A model generated the notes under the pieces. That model was not told where the DNA came from. It was given only the letters and a program-made list of their open reading frames with translations, and made no database searches. From a virus, in the IMG/VR virus record IMGVR_UViG_3300005529_000038, positions 1-62,290 of that record: a stretch of DNA of 62,290 nt; one strand, written 5' to 3'. The first letter of the stretch is position 1, and every line of letters starts with the position of its first letter. Made by a program: the position numbers and the translations under genes. Positions 43,960 through 52,599 of this stretch are shown here, in pieces.

Positions 43960-44748
43960 ATGCTGTGGTGCTGTATAGAGCCGGAGCGCGTCCAGAAGAC
44001 GACGCCGATCATGGAAGCGATGGCCGCCGGGTTCGGCGGACGGACCTGCCTCGGTGAGCCGCCCGACGATGGCGAAATGTTCGTCACCTGGGGCCAGCTG
44101 TGGAACGCGCTGAAGACGATCCCCAAGGCGCTGAAGCAGGGCCGCCCGTTCCTCCACATCGATAACGGCTATATCGATCCGGCGCGCGGGCTGGCGACAG
44201 GCTATTACCGCATCACCTACAATTCACCGTCGCCGATCATGTGGCCAGACGCGCCGAAAGCGCGCCTGGTCAAGTCGATGGCGCCGTGGCGGGAGAACGG
44301 CCGCGGCATCGTGATCGGCCTGCCCAGCGGATTCTTCGGCCGCGCCTGGGGCATCGACAGCCAGGTCTGGCAGGCCAGCTGCGTCAAAGAGCTGCGGCGC
44401 TACACCGAGCGGCCGGCCTTCACCCGGCTGAAGAAAAGCCCGGTGCCGCTGGCGCGCGACCTGCAGCACGCCTGGGCGCTCTACACCCATTCCAGCAATG
44501 TCGCGGTCGACGCGGTGCTGGCGGGAATCCCGGTGTTCTGCCAGCCCACCTGCCCGGCCGCCCCGGTCGGCAACCTCGACATCGCCCAGATTGAGCGGCC
44601 GGCGATGCCGGACCGGCAGGCATGGTTCAACAGCTTAATCGCCCAGCAATACACTGTGGATGAAATGCGCTCCGGACTGGCGCGCGACCATGTCGCCGCC
44701 GTGATTGCGAGGGCAAATGCAGGTTCTCACCCCGACCGGGTACGTTGA
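43960..44748 (+). CDS. Putative GT-B-like surface-glycan protein, 262 aa
   Basis: MLWCCIEPERVQKTTPIMEA opens the protein. HAWALYTHSSNVAVDAVLAG then IPVFCQPTCPAAPVGNLDIA is the nucleotide-sugar binding end of capsule (KpsC/S-like) or GT-B proteins, where a conserved loop sees T-x-S-S-x-x-x-x-x-A-x-x-x-G. It closes the glycan cluster and overlaps the Hint-domain gene by 32 bases. Confidence 0.6.
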   Translation: MLWCCIEPERVQKTTPIMEAMAAGFGGRTCLGEPPDDGEMFVTWGQLWNALKTIPKALKQGRPFLHIDNGYIDPARGLATGYYRITYNSPSPIMWPDAPKARLVKSMAPWRENGRGIVIGLPSGFFGRAWGIDSQVWQASCVKELRRYTERPAFTRLKKSPVPLARDLQHAWALYTHSSNVAVDAVLAGIPVFCQPTCPAAPVGNLDIAQIERPAMPDRQAWFNSLIAQQYTVDEMRSGLARDHVAAVIARANAGSHPDRVR

Positions 44749-45976
44749 TCCCGCCACGCTGGCGGACGGGGCCGAGCTCTGCGCGTTCGACGCCACCACC
44801 GGCGCGCCGATCGTCAACACCGTCGAGAACATCGATTTCGTCGACTATGCCGAGTGGTGCCGATGGTGGCAGCTCGAGGACACGGTGCCGGAATTCACCT
44901 GGTACCGCATCAATGGCGGCACGCTGCTGTTTCGCGAGCAGAGCATCTGGCGCAACGGCACGAACGTCTGCCACGTCCGCGATCTCGTCATCGGCGATGT
45001 GATCTATGACGATCATGACCACGACGTCACGATCACGTCGATCGATGCGGTCGAAGATCGAACGATCAACTGGTACCGCTTCGACGTCTCCGGCGATCAC
45101 TCCTACATCGTCGACGGCATCACGGTGCACAACGCCTCGCGGTTCTGGGTTGGCGGCACCGGCACCTGGGATTCCTCCACCACGACGCATTGGGCGTCGA
45201 CCACGGGCGGCACCGGCGGCCAGTCGGTGCCTGGCTCGGCCGACACCGCCACGCTTGACGGATCGAGCGGCGGCGGCACGGTGACGATGAATTTCGGCGG
45301 CACCGTCACGATCCAGTCGCTGACCATGGGCGCCTTCACCGGCACCTGGGACAACAGCGTCAACAACAACAATTTCACGCTGAGTACGGCCTTCACGGGC
45401 AGCGGCACCGCGACCCGGACGTTCAAGATGGGGAGCGCCACCTATAACCTCACCGGCACGGCCGGCGCCGTCTTCAACTTCAACTTGGTGACCGGTCTGA
45501 CGCTGACCGCCGGCTCGGAGACCTGGGCGATCGGCGGCGTGGCACAGGGAGGCCGATCGCTCATCACACCGTCGGCTGCGGCATCGTTCGGCAATCTCAC
45601 CATCAATTCCGGGGCGGGGCTTGTCCAGCTCAACAATCAGGGTGCCACGACCTTTGCTGCGATCACGATCAACAGCGGCGTCACCCTCTACTCCAACACT
45701 GGCACGGTGAATGCGACCTCGCTGACCGTGACAGGGACGGCGGCATCGCCGTGCCTCATCGAGGGCGGCACGCAAGGGACGCAGTCGACCTTTAGCGTGA
45801 CCAGCGGGACGCAAACGCTCAAATGGGCCGGGATACGCGACGTGGTCTTCACCGGCGGTGCGACCTTCGTCGGCAGCGACTGCTTCGATCTCGGCCACAA
45901 TTCCGGCATCACGATCACCCCTCCAGCCGGCCTTGCGCCGGCGCCGATGGTGGTCCGGGCCGGGGCACCCTACTGA
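44717..45976 (+). CDS. Hint (intein-like) domain fused to a beta-rich virion protein, 419 aa
   Basis: Residues 1-139 are a Hint fold: VLTPTGYVDPATLADGAELC at the N-terminus, REQSIWRNGTNVCHVRDLVI in the middle, and RFDVSGDHSYIVDGITVHN ending in the intein H138-N139. The intein Cys1 is missing (Met-Gln precede VLTP) and the +1 residue is Ala140, so splicing is unlikely, while Asn cyclisation could still cleave at 139/140. Residues 140-419 are glycine/threonine-rich repeating strands (GTVTIQSLTMGAFTGTWDNS), typical of a beta-helix fibre or decoration protein. Confidence 0.72.
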   Translation: MQVLTPTGYVDPATLADGAELCAFDATTGAPIVNTVENIDFVDYAEWCRWWQLEDTVPEFTWYRINGGTLLFREQSIWRNGTNVCHVRDLVIGDVIYDDHDHDVTITSIDAVEDRTINWYRFDVSGDHSYIVDGITVHNASRFWVGGTGTWDSSTTTHWASTTGGTGGQSVPGSADTATLDGSSGGGTVTMNFGGTVTIQSLTMGAFTGTWDNSVNNNNFTLSTAFTGSGTATRTFKMGSATYNLTGTAGAVFNFNLVTGLTLTAGSETWAIGGVAQGGRSLITPSAAASFGNLTINSGAGLVQLNNQGATTFAAITINSGVTLYSNTGTVNATSLTVTGTAASPCLIEGGTQGTQSTFSVTSGTQTLKWAGIRDVVFTGGATFVGSDCFDLGHNSGITITPPAGLAPAPMVVRAGAPY

Positions 45977-45989
45977 AAGGAAACGAACG

Positions 45990-46493
45990 ATGCGCTTTCT
46001 GATGAACAACGGGCCGATGCAGACCACCGCGGCGCCGTCGTCGGTGACGACCAGCGCGGCGATCAAGACGCTGATGCAATTCAAGCCGCTCGTCCCCTGC
46101 AAGATCATCGAGTGGGGCATCTCATTTGACGGCTCGGCCGCGGCGACGCCCGGCAAGGTCGAGCTGATCGAAACCGACGTGGCGGCAACGGTGACTGCCT
46201 TCGTCAACAACGACATCACCAAGTATGATGGTGAGGCACTGCAATTCGGCGATCCGACGTCAAACTATATTTCGGTCGGCACGTCGGCCTCCGGCTACAC
46301 CGCCACCGTCGAAGGCTCGACCACGGCGGTGCGCGATCTCGACGGACCGCAGCTGATCGCCCCGACCAGCCAGTTCGTCAAGCAATTCCCGCTCGGCCGT
46401 GAGCCGCTTGTCCAGGCCAACAAATTCGCGCGCGTCCGCGTCACCTTCGGGTCGGCGATCAACGCCTACACCTACATGATCGTGGAATTCTGA
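45990..46493 (+). CDS. Structural-type protein, 167 aa
   Basis: Start ATG 45990 (MRFLMNNGPMQTTAAPSSVT) after GAAAGGAAACG. A beta-rich pattern (CKIIEWGISFDGSAAATPGK; FARVRVTFGSAINAYTYMIV) suggests a virion surface protein. The family is not recognised. It sits with fibre-like genes. Confidence 0.65.
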   Translation: MRFLMNNGPMQTTAAPSSVTTSAAIKTLMQFKPLVPCKIIEWGISFDGSAAATPGKVELIETDVAATVTAFVNNDITKYDGEALQFGDPTSNYISVGTSASGYTATVEGSTTAVRDLDGPQLIAPTSQFVKQFPLGREPLVQANKFARVRVTFGSAINAYTYMIVEF

Positions 46494-46496
46494 GCC

Positions 46497-47501
46497 GTGG
46501 CGATCTTCGGCCGCGCCTATCCCAGCCAAGCGGCCGTCAAGATCCTGCGGCCGGTCAGTGGTGGCACGACCTACGACAATTCGATCAGCCTTGGCGTCGT
46601 CGCCGGCATCGCGACCGCCGACACGGTCGACGCGGCCGCCGCAGCCAGCTTGAACACCGTCATGGGCGATGCGGCCGCCGCCTTCGTCGGCGCGCCTGGC
46701 GCAGCCAGCTTCAACGTCGTGGCCGGATTGAGCGAGGCCTGCTCGGTTGGCGCCGCGGGCGCGGCGAGCTTCAATGTGGTGGCCGGCTTTGCGCCGGCCG
46801 TCACGGCCGATGCCGTCGGCGCGGTCTCCATCAATACCGTCGCAAGCCTGTCCGAGGCGGCAACCCTGGACGCGCCGGCCAGCGTCGCCCTTGGCGTCGT
46901 GGTCGGGGTTGCGGCGTCCGGTTCCGTCAGCGTCGAGCTGGCAATGGCCCTGGGAGCCGTTTTAGGGGCCGTGGATGGGGCATCCGTCGACGCGGTAGGG
47001 AGCAGCGACCTTGGCTTGGCGCTGGCACAGGGCGCCGCGGCGGGCCAGCTGGTCGACGTTTCGATCGCGATCGGACTTGGCGTCGGGTTTACCCCGGCGG
47101 CCAGCGTCACCATCGAGGGCACCGTGAGCCTGCCGGTGGCGGTCGGTGCGGCGTCCGGCGCCGCGGTTGGCGCCTCCGCAAGTGCGGCCTTCACGGCGGT
47201 CCTCAGCATGGGGGACGGGGCTTCGATCGACGCCGCCGCGGCGATCTCGCTGGCAGCCAGCATCGCCGCGGGCATGGTCGGGCACATCCAAGCGCCGTTC
47301 CCGGTCGGCTCGACCGTCACCCTGCAGGGCACGGTAAGCAATCTTTTGCAGCTCGCCGGTATCAAGGCGGACACCGCGGCCGTCCAGGGAACAGTAAGCA
47401 ATCTTTCGCAGGTAGCCGGTATCAAGGCAGGCACCACCACGGCAAACGGCATCATGGCGGTCACGGTCACGGTTGCGGGACAGACCGACCGCCTCAACTG
47501 A
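46497..47501 (+). CDS. Repetitive alanine/valine-rich fibre-like protein, 334 aa
   Basis: GTG 46497. From residue 28 to about 265 the sequence repeats about every 23-24 residues (ASFNVVAGLSEACSVGAAGA; VSINTVASLSEAATLDAPAS; VALGVVVGVAASGSVSVELA), roughly ten copies. Near the C-terminus two copies of QGTVSN-LxQxAGIKA occur 18 residues apart. The period suggests a beta-solenoid or collagen-like rod made of small residues. Probably a virion spike or fibre. Repeats could allow length variation. Confidence 0.65.
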   Translation: MAIFGRAYPSQAAVKILRPVSGGTTYDNSISLGVVAGIATADTVDAAAAASLNTVMGDAAAAFVGAPGAASFNVVAGLSEACSVGAAGAASFNVVAGFAPAVTADAVGAVSINTVASLSEAATLDAPASVALGVVVGVAASGSVSVELAMALGAVLGAVDGASVDAVGSSDLGLALAQGAAAGQLVDVSIAIGLGVGFTPAASVTIEGTVSLPVAVGAASGAAVGASASAAFTAVLSMGDGASIDAAAAISLAASIAAGMVGHIQAPFPVGSTVTLQGTVSNLLQLAGIKADTAAVQGTVSNLSQVAGIKAGTTTANGIMAVTVTVAGQTDRLN

Positions 47502-47517
47502 AGCGGAGAAAATTAAC

Positions 47518-48078
47518 ATGCAGAACATCCAAGGCTCCGACTTCGGCCTCGAGGCCAGCGCCGGGCTCGATGCGGGCGCCACCGGACGGCACGGCATCAC
47601 CTTCAAGAACGTCTACAAATTCGAGGCCTATGATGCCGATGGCAACCTGAAATGGACCGAGGAAGCCGAGAACACCGTCGTCAATGTCGGGCTCAACGAC
47701 GTCCTGACCAACTATCTGAAGGGCTCGAGCTACACCGCGTCATTCTTCGTCGGCCTCAAGGACAATGGCAGCATCGCGGCCGCCGACACCATGAGTTCGC
47801 ACGCCGGCTGGACCGAGGACACCACCTATTCGAATTCGACCCGGCCGGCGCTGACGCTCGGCTCGGTCGCCTCGCAATCGGTGGACAATTCGGCGAGCAA
47901 GGCGGTGTTCAACATCAACGGCTCGACCACGATCTATGGCGCCTTCATCACGACGTCGTCGACCAAGGGCGGCACCACCGGCGTGCTGTTCGGCGCCGCC
48001 GACTTCGGCGCGAGCCGCGCGCTGCTGTCTGGCGATACGCTCAACGTCACCTGCACCCTGACCGCGAGCTCGAGCTGA
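47518..48078 (+). CDS. Fibre/tail-associated structural protein, 186 aa
   Basis: Start ATG 47518 (MQNIQGSDFGLEASAGLDAG) after CGGAG. FKNVYKFEAYDADGNLKWTE and ENTVVNVGLNDVLTNYLKGS then SYTASFFVGLKDNGSIAAAD form a pattern frequent in siphovirus structural proteins encoded near fibres. It ends with serine-rich strands. TGATG coupling to the next gene. Confidence 0.7.
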   Translation: MQNIQGSDFGLEASAGLDAGATGRHGITFKNVYKFEAYDADGNLKWTEEAENTVVNVGLNDVLTNYLKGSSYTASFFVGLKDNGSIAAADTMSSHAGWTEDTTYSNSTRPALTLGSVASQSVDNSASKAVFNINGSTTIYGAFITTSSTKGGTTGVLFGAADFGASRALLSGDTLNVTCTLTASSS

Positions 48079-48461
48079 TGCCGGCAACTGACCAGTCTGT
48101 CGAGATTTGGGCCGGTGACAGCTTCACGATCCGGATTCCGATCCTGGACGCCAACGGCGCCAAGGTCGATCTGGCGAGCGCGCAATCGGCCAAATGGTGG
48201 ATGGGCAAGAGCGCGAAGGCGATCGGCACCGACGTCTATCTGAAAAAGGCGCTGACATCGGGCGTGGTGCTCGACAACGAAACCGACGCATGGGTGATGG
48301 TGATCACGCTTAACCCGGCCGACACCGAGACGGGCGTCGGCTCCAACCCGAAGCCGGGCACGTACTACCATGAGGCCGAGATCATCGACGCCGACGGCAA
48401 CATCTCGACGGTCACGACAGGGCAGTTCACGATCCATCCGACCATTGTGAGGAACCCGTAA
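48078..48461 (+). CDS. Beta-sandwich structural protein, 127 aa
   Basis: MPATDQSVEIWAGDSFTIRI, PILDANGAKVDLASAQSAKW and YHEAEIIDADGNISTVTTGQ, with FTIHPTIV at the end, look like the N-terminal domain of baseplate-upper or neck-type proteins (BppU-like). Single domain. It may adapt fibres to the neck. Confidence 0.65.
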   Translation: MPATDQSVEIWAGDSFTIRIPILDANGAKVDLASAQSAKWWMGKSAKAIGTDVYLKKALTSGVVLDNETDAWVMVITLNPADTETGVGSNPKPGTYYHEAEIIDADGNISTVTTGQFTIHPTIVRNP

Positions 48462-48462
48462 C

Positions 48463-48882
48463 ATGGCGATCGATCTCGACACGGTCCGCGTCCTGGTCGG
48501 CGATGCCGACCCCGACACGCAATTGCTCGACGACGATTCGATGACGTTCGCCATCGGCGACATCTCGACCACATATGCGGCCGCCGCCGCGGTCGCGCGC
48601 GCCATCGCCGCCAAGTTCTCGCGCAAGGTCGACTTCAGCCTCGAGGGCCTGCGCTTTTCGAATTCGCAGAAGGCCAAGGCCTATCTCGAGCTGGCGCAGC
48701 GGCTCGACGTGCAATCCAACAACAGCGACTCGAGCGCAATCGGCGTCGTCATCACCGGCACATCGCTGGGCGACATGAACAGCGTGCAGCAGGATTCGGA
48801 TCGGCCGCGCGACCTATTCGAAGTCGGCATGCAGCAAGATCCCGCGGTGCGCGGCGGCTCAGATGCGGACTATGACGCATGA
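48463..48882 (+). CDS. Head-tail connector (adaptor) protein, 139 aa
   Basis: MAIDLDTVRVLVGDADPDTQ, then DDDSMTFAIGDISTTYAAAA and AVARAIAAKFSRKVDFSLEG, matches the gp6-like adaptor pattern in which a D-T-L/D-D start and a helix bundle bind the portal. The acidic C-terminus is variable. It is placed directly before the stopper. Confidence 0.75.
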   Translation: MAIDLDTVRVLVGDADPDTQLLDDDSMTFAIGDISTTYAAAAAVARAIAAKFSRKVDFSLEGLRFSNSQKAKAYLELAQRLDVQSNNSDSSAIGVVITGTSLGDMNSVQQDSDRPRDLFEVGMQQDPAVRGGSDADYDA

Positions 48883-49247
48883 CGCTGGCCACCGACCTGC
48901 AGGACGATATCGCGGAGCTGCTCGACGATCCCGACGTCGGCCGGGCGATCGTGATCTCGCGCGCCGCCCCTGGCGCCTATGATCCGTCGACCGGCGCGGT
49001 GACGCCGGCGACGCCGCAGACCTGGCGCACCCAAGGCCTGTTCCTCAATTACAAGGATACGCTGATCGATGGCACCAACATCAAGCGTGGCGATCGGCGG
49101 CTCTACTTCAAGATCAAGGGCCTGACCTATCAGGCGGCGATCGACGACATCGTCATCGCCGGCAGCGATATCTACACTGTGATCAACTTCAACACCATCG
49201 AGCTCGGTGGCACCGTCGTCATCTTCATCATGCAGGTGCGCAAATGA
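48879..49247 (+). CDS. Head closure (stopper) protein, 122 aa
   Basis: MTLATDLQDDIAELLDDPDV, TWRTQGLFLNYKDTLIDGTN, IKRGDRRLYFKIKGLTYQAA and DIYTVINFNTIELGGTVVIF resemble the gp16/stopper beta barrel that closes the head after packaging. Four-base overlap with both neighbours. Confidence 0.72.
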   Translation: MTLATDLQDDIAELLDDPDVGRAIVISRAAPGAYDPSTGAVTPATPQTWRTQGLFLNYKDTLIDGTNIKRGDRRLYFKIKGLTYQAAIDDIVIAGSDIYTVINFNTIELGGTVVIFIMQVRK

Positions 49248-50044
49248 CCACCAAGCCATGGCTGGCGCCCGACATCGCGCAATCGATCAGCAGCGGCAAT
49301 CCGGCGCCATGGCTGGCGCCTGATCTTGCCAGAGCGATCCGCACCAAGGCGCCGCCATCTTGGATTGCGCCGGACATCGCCAATGATATCGTCGAGGCAG
49401 GCATAAGCAGCGGCACCTTTCCACCCGCTGACGCGCTGGTCGCGTTGGATTTTGTGAACGGCCAATACTACGCCGGCGGGACAGTTGCCCTTGCGGGTGT
49501 CATCGATCAGACGGCCTACGTTCACGATGGGGCGTTGAACCTGCGATCGACCGACGTCGCGGCCCAGATCATCGGCGCCGCCGCTACGCCCCTGCTGGAT
49601 TTGCGAACCGGGTGGACCGTCGTCGTTGATCTTGAGGGCGTCGATATATCGCGGGACATGGGAGGCGCGGCGATAGCGGTCGGCGACGCAAGCGACAATG
49701 ATTTTCTGGACATCAACGGTCGCACGACGGGCACTGGAACAAATTGGACATTTGAGCGGGACGGTGGTCCCGACGTCCTCTTTGCGGTAACGCCGGCCGT
49801 CAACGTTGCCACAACGCGAGTGAAGATCGCCGCGACCTACACCGATGCCAAGATATCGATCTCGGTCAACGGCTCCGATGTATCGTCCGAGAGCACGGCG
49901 ATCCCGGTCACGCCGCAAACTTCCGTGGTCTATCTCGGCAACTACATCAACAATTCCAATAGCGACCAGAACCTCAAGTTCTATTCGGTCGTCGTGTATG
50001 CGCCGAAGGATGACGCTGATCTCGCTGCGTTGAGTGCGCCCTGA
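49244..50044 (+). CDS. Adornment protein A with WxAPDIA anchor repeats, 266 aa
   Basis: Residues 1-52 contain three repeats (PWLAPDIAQSI, PWLAPDLARAI, SWIAPDIANDI). Residues 60-266 form a lectin/concanavalin-like beta sandwich pattern (LVALDFVNGQYYAGGTVALA; WTVVVDLEGVDISRDMGGAA; KISISVNGSDVSSESTAIPV). The anchor is shared with the next gene while the body differs. It is probably displayed at the neck or tail top. Confidence 0.65.
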   Translation: MTTKPWLAPDIAQSISSGNPAPWLAPDLARAIRTKAPPSWIAPDIANDIVEAGISSGTFPPADALVALDFVNGQYYAGGTVALAGVIDQTAYVHDGALNLRSTDVAAQIIGAAATPLLDLRTGWTVVVDLEGVDISRDMGGAAIAVGDASDNDFLDINGRTTGTGTNWTFERDGGPDVLFAVTPAVNVATTRVKIAATYTDAKISISVNGSDVSSESTAIPVTPQTSVVYLGNYINNSNSDQNLKFYSVVVYAPKDDADLAALSAP

Positions 50045-50072
50045 TGCTGGAAGAACGTTATGAGGTGACGCG

Positions 50073-51146
50073 ATGACTGCCAAGCCCTGGATAGCCCCAG
50101 ACATCGCGCGATCGATCGCAACCGGCACGCCGGCGCCATGGCTGGCGCCGGACATCGCTGCGGCAATCCGAAGTAAGGCACCGGCGCCCTGGATCGCGCC
50201 GGACATCGCCGGCGACATCATCGAGGACGCGCCGGGCGGGGATGCCGCTGTTGCGCCGTCCAACAGCGCCGCGCCATCGATCAGCGGCACCGCAGCGATC
50301 GGCCAGACGCTGACCTGCGATCCTGGCACCTGGGACGGCACCGCGCCGATCGATTACGCCTATCAATGGAAGGTCTCCGGCGGCGCCGACATCGGTGGCG
50401 CGACGGCCAGCACCTTCGTGCTGACGTCGGCGCAGTTCAACAAGCAGATCGTCTGCACCGTCACCGCGTCCAACACGGCCGGCAGCGCGTCGGCTGCGAC
50501 CGATCCGACCAGCGCGGTGACTGGCACCAAGAGCTATGTGCAGGGCAAGCTGCACGCCAATGGCGCTAGCTCCGTTGACAATGTGAGTGTGACGTTTGAC
50601 GCTGCCGTGCAGAGTCACAGCTCAATCTTGGTCTCGGTCGGGTTTGCCTCCGGCACCGGGGCTGTCAGCAGCATCACGGACGACAAGGGCAACACCTATG
50701 GTCTGCTCGACTCGACCGTAACGTCTGATAGCAGCTACACCTGGGCAACGGCCATCGCCACAGACGTTGCCAACGCCCCATCGATGGTCACCGCGACGCT
50801 CGATGGCGCGCACAACTTCGTCACCATCATGATCGATGAGGTGGCATATGCCACGGCCGTCAGAAGCCACGCGGCGCACACAAGCAACGGCATCGGCAAC
50901 GGCACCGATGCGGTGACGTCGACCAGCGTCGCTGCTCAGATCGGGGACTTTGTCTACGGGTCAGCCGTCGACGCTTCCAGCACCGGTATCCACCCCGGTA
51001 CTGGTTTCACCATGGGCCAACTCACCTCGTCGACGTTCATCTCAGAGTACAAGACCGCCGCGGGAACGACGGTCGCTGCGACGTTTACGGCTGATGCCGG
51101 CGACGTGTCGGATAATCTGGTCGCCGCCGTGGTGGTGCTGCACTGA
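50073..51146 (+). CDS. Adornment protein B with the same anchor and an Ig-like domain, 357 aa
   Basis: GAGGTGACGCG precedes ATG 50073. Residues 1-50 repeat the anchor (PWIAPDIARSI, PWLAPDIAAAI, PWIAPDIAGDI). Residues about 58-150 (GTAAIGQTLTCDPGTWDGTA; YAYQWKVSGGADIGGATAST) are an Ig-like domain of the kind displayed on virions. Residues 155-357 are a further beta-rich domain. It is a paralogue by anchor duplication. Confidence 0.65.
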   Translation: MTAKPWIAPDIARSIATGTPAPWLAPDIAAAIRSKAPAPWIAPDIAGDIIEDAPGGDAAVAPSNSAAPSISGTAAIGQTLTCDPGTWDGTAPIDYAYQWKVSGGADIGGATASTFVLTSAQFNKQIVCTVTASNTAGSASAATDPTSAVTGTKSYVQGKLHANGASSVDNVSVTFDAAVQSHSSILVSVGFASGTGAVSSITDDKGNTYGLLDSTVTSDSSYTWATAIATDVANAPSMVTATLDGAHNFVTIMIDEVAYATAVRSHAAHTSNGIGNGTDAVTSTSVAAQIGDFVYGSAVDASSTGIHPGTGFTMGQLTSSTFISEYKTAAGTTVAATFTADAGDVSDNLVAAVVVLH

Positions 51147-51559
51147 TGCTCAAGATCGACTTCCCGATCGATGAGATCCTGGCGAACATCGAGGGCGCGC
51201 AAAAGAAGACGCTGCGCTTTGCCACCGAGTTTCTGCAGGACATGAATCAGCACGTCGTCGAGAACACCCCGTTCCTGACCGGCAATCTGCGCGGCTCATG
51301 GTACGCCGGGCTCAATGGCGAGCCCGACGCCGGCAACGGGCCGCCCGATCCGGGCGGCGGCGCGGTGGCGCGGCTCAATCTGACATTGACCGACCTGAAG
51401 CTGGGCGATGTTTATTATGCGGTCAACGGCGCCAACTATGCCGGCTTCGTCGAGTACGGTACCCGACACATGTGGCCGCACAGCTATGTGCGGGTGACCG
51501 TCGGCCTGGCGGCCGTCTATGCCGAAGAGACGGCGGCGCGCATCGCGGCGGAGGATTGA
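51146..51559 (+). CDS. HK97 gp10-like tail completion protein, 137 aa
   Basis: KKTLRFATEFLQDMNQHVVE then NTPFLTGNLRGSWYAGLNGE and YYAVNGANYAGFVEYGTRHM matches the gp10 family signature TP-x-x-TG-x-LR-x-SW and Y-x-x-x-VE-x-GT. TGATG-type coupling to the previous gene. Confidence 0.85.
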   Translation: MLKIDFPIDEILANIEGAQKKTLRFATEFLQDMNQHVVENTPFLTGNLRGSWYAGLNGEPDAGNGPPDPGGGAVARLNLTLTDLKLGDVYYAVNGANYAGFVEYGTRHMWPHSYVRVTVGLAAVYAEETAARIAAED

Positions 51560-51560
51560 T

Positions 51561-51974
51561 TTGAGCATCCACCAGGACATTCGCGGCGCGCTGCAAAATG
51601 CCGCCATCGCCGTCCCCGGCTTCCCGCCGTCGGCGCAGCGCGCCTATGACGGGCTGACCTTCACCCCGACACCAAAGACGCCATGGGCGCGGCTGGCGTT
51701 CATGCCGCAGCCATCGCGGCCGTTCGCGATCAAGGGCACCGATCAGCTCATCGGCCTCTTCCAGGTCAGCCTGTTCTACCCGCCGAATCTCGGCACTGCG
51801 ACCGTGGAGGCCATGGCCGATGCGGTGGTCGCGGCCTTCCCGACCGAGACGCCGTTGCTGTTCGGCACCGCCCGCGTGCAGATCCTGTCGAGCGGCCGCG
51901 GGCCCGGCCTGCCGGAGGCCGATTGGTACCAGGTCCCGGTGACGGTTCGCTGGCAGTGTTTAACGGCGTCTTGA
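51561..51974 (+). CDS. Tail terminator protein, 137 aa
   Basis: TTG 51561 has GGAGG six bases upstream. LSIHQDIRGALQNAAIAVPG, TPWARLAFMPQPSRPFAIKG and LIGLFQVSLFYPPNLGTATV match the DUF4128-like terminator that caps the tail tube and joins it to the head. Confidence 0.78.
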   Translation: MSIHQDIRGALQNAAIAVPGFPPSAQRAYDGLTFTPTPKTPWARLAFMPQPSRPFAIKGTDQLIGLFQVSLFYPPNLGTATVEAMADAVVAAFPTETPLLFGTARVQILSSGRGPGLPEADWYQVPVTVRWQCLTAS

Positions 51975-52062
51975 CGGTTTGCGGGCTATTCCCGGGCCTG
52001 ATCACTGAGCACGAGGCCACAGGAGTGTCATTTGGCCGCCTTCCCTCTAGGAGACTGCCAAC

Positions 52063-52530
52063 ATGGGTACTCCCGGCCTTGTCAATGCCTCGCTTGGGTG
52101 CACGATCGCGATCGGCACCACGGCGACCAACCAGCTCACCGACAGCTACACCGACATCGGCGAAGTCGTCACCATCCCGCCGATCGGTCTGGCCTACGAT
52201 TCGATCAACTTCGCGGCGCTCGCGGACGGCTTCGAACGGTTCTTCAAGTCGATCGGCAAGGGCGGCAACCCGCAAGTCGGTGTCGGCCGCAAGGCCTCGG
52301 ATGCCGGCCAGGCGGCCTGCTTGCTCGCGCTCGCCTCGCATCTCGATTACAACTTCCTGGTCACGCTCAACGATTCGAGCGAAGTGACCGGCAGCCACGG
52401 CACCCAGATTTATTTCAAGGCCAAGGTCATGAGCTACCAGACCGGCCCGTTCACGATCACGTCGGTCGTGATGGCGACGATCCAGCTCGGCATCAACGCC
52501 GCGACCTTCATCGACGTCGCCGCGACCTAA
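52063..52530 (+). CDS. Major tail (tube) protein, 155 aa
   Basis: YTDIGEVVTIPPIGLAYDSI, RFFKSIGKGGNPQVGVGRKA and THGTQIYFKAKVMSYQ-type strands are the tube-protein pattern (actual segment SHGTQIYFKAKVMSYQTGPF). Position between the terminator and the tail chaperones confirms the call. Confidence 0.82.
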   Translation: MGTPGLVNASLGCTIAIGTTATNQLTDSYTDIGEVVTIPPIGLAYDSINFAALADGFERFFKSIGKGGNPQVGVGRKASDAGQAACLLALASHLDYNFLVTLNDSSEVTGSHGTQIYFKAKVMSYQTGPFTITSVVMATIQLGINAATFIDVAAT

Positions 52531-52599
52531 GCCTGATCGATTGACGATATCGGGGCCGCGCATGGTGCGCGGCCTCTTTCGTGAGGAGGAGTGCCCGTC

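Noticed and set aside
44627-46222. Leftward open frame of 531 codons
   Set aside because: Antisense to the Hint-domain and fibre genes; aspartate/arginine/histidine-rich shadow caused by high GC codon bias.
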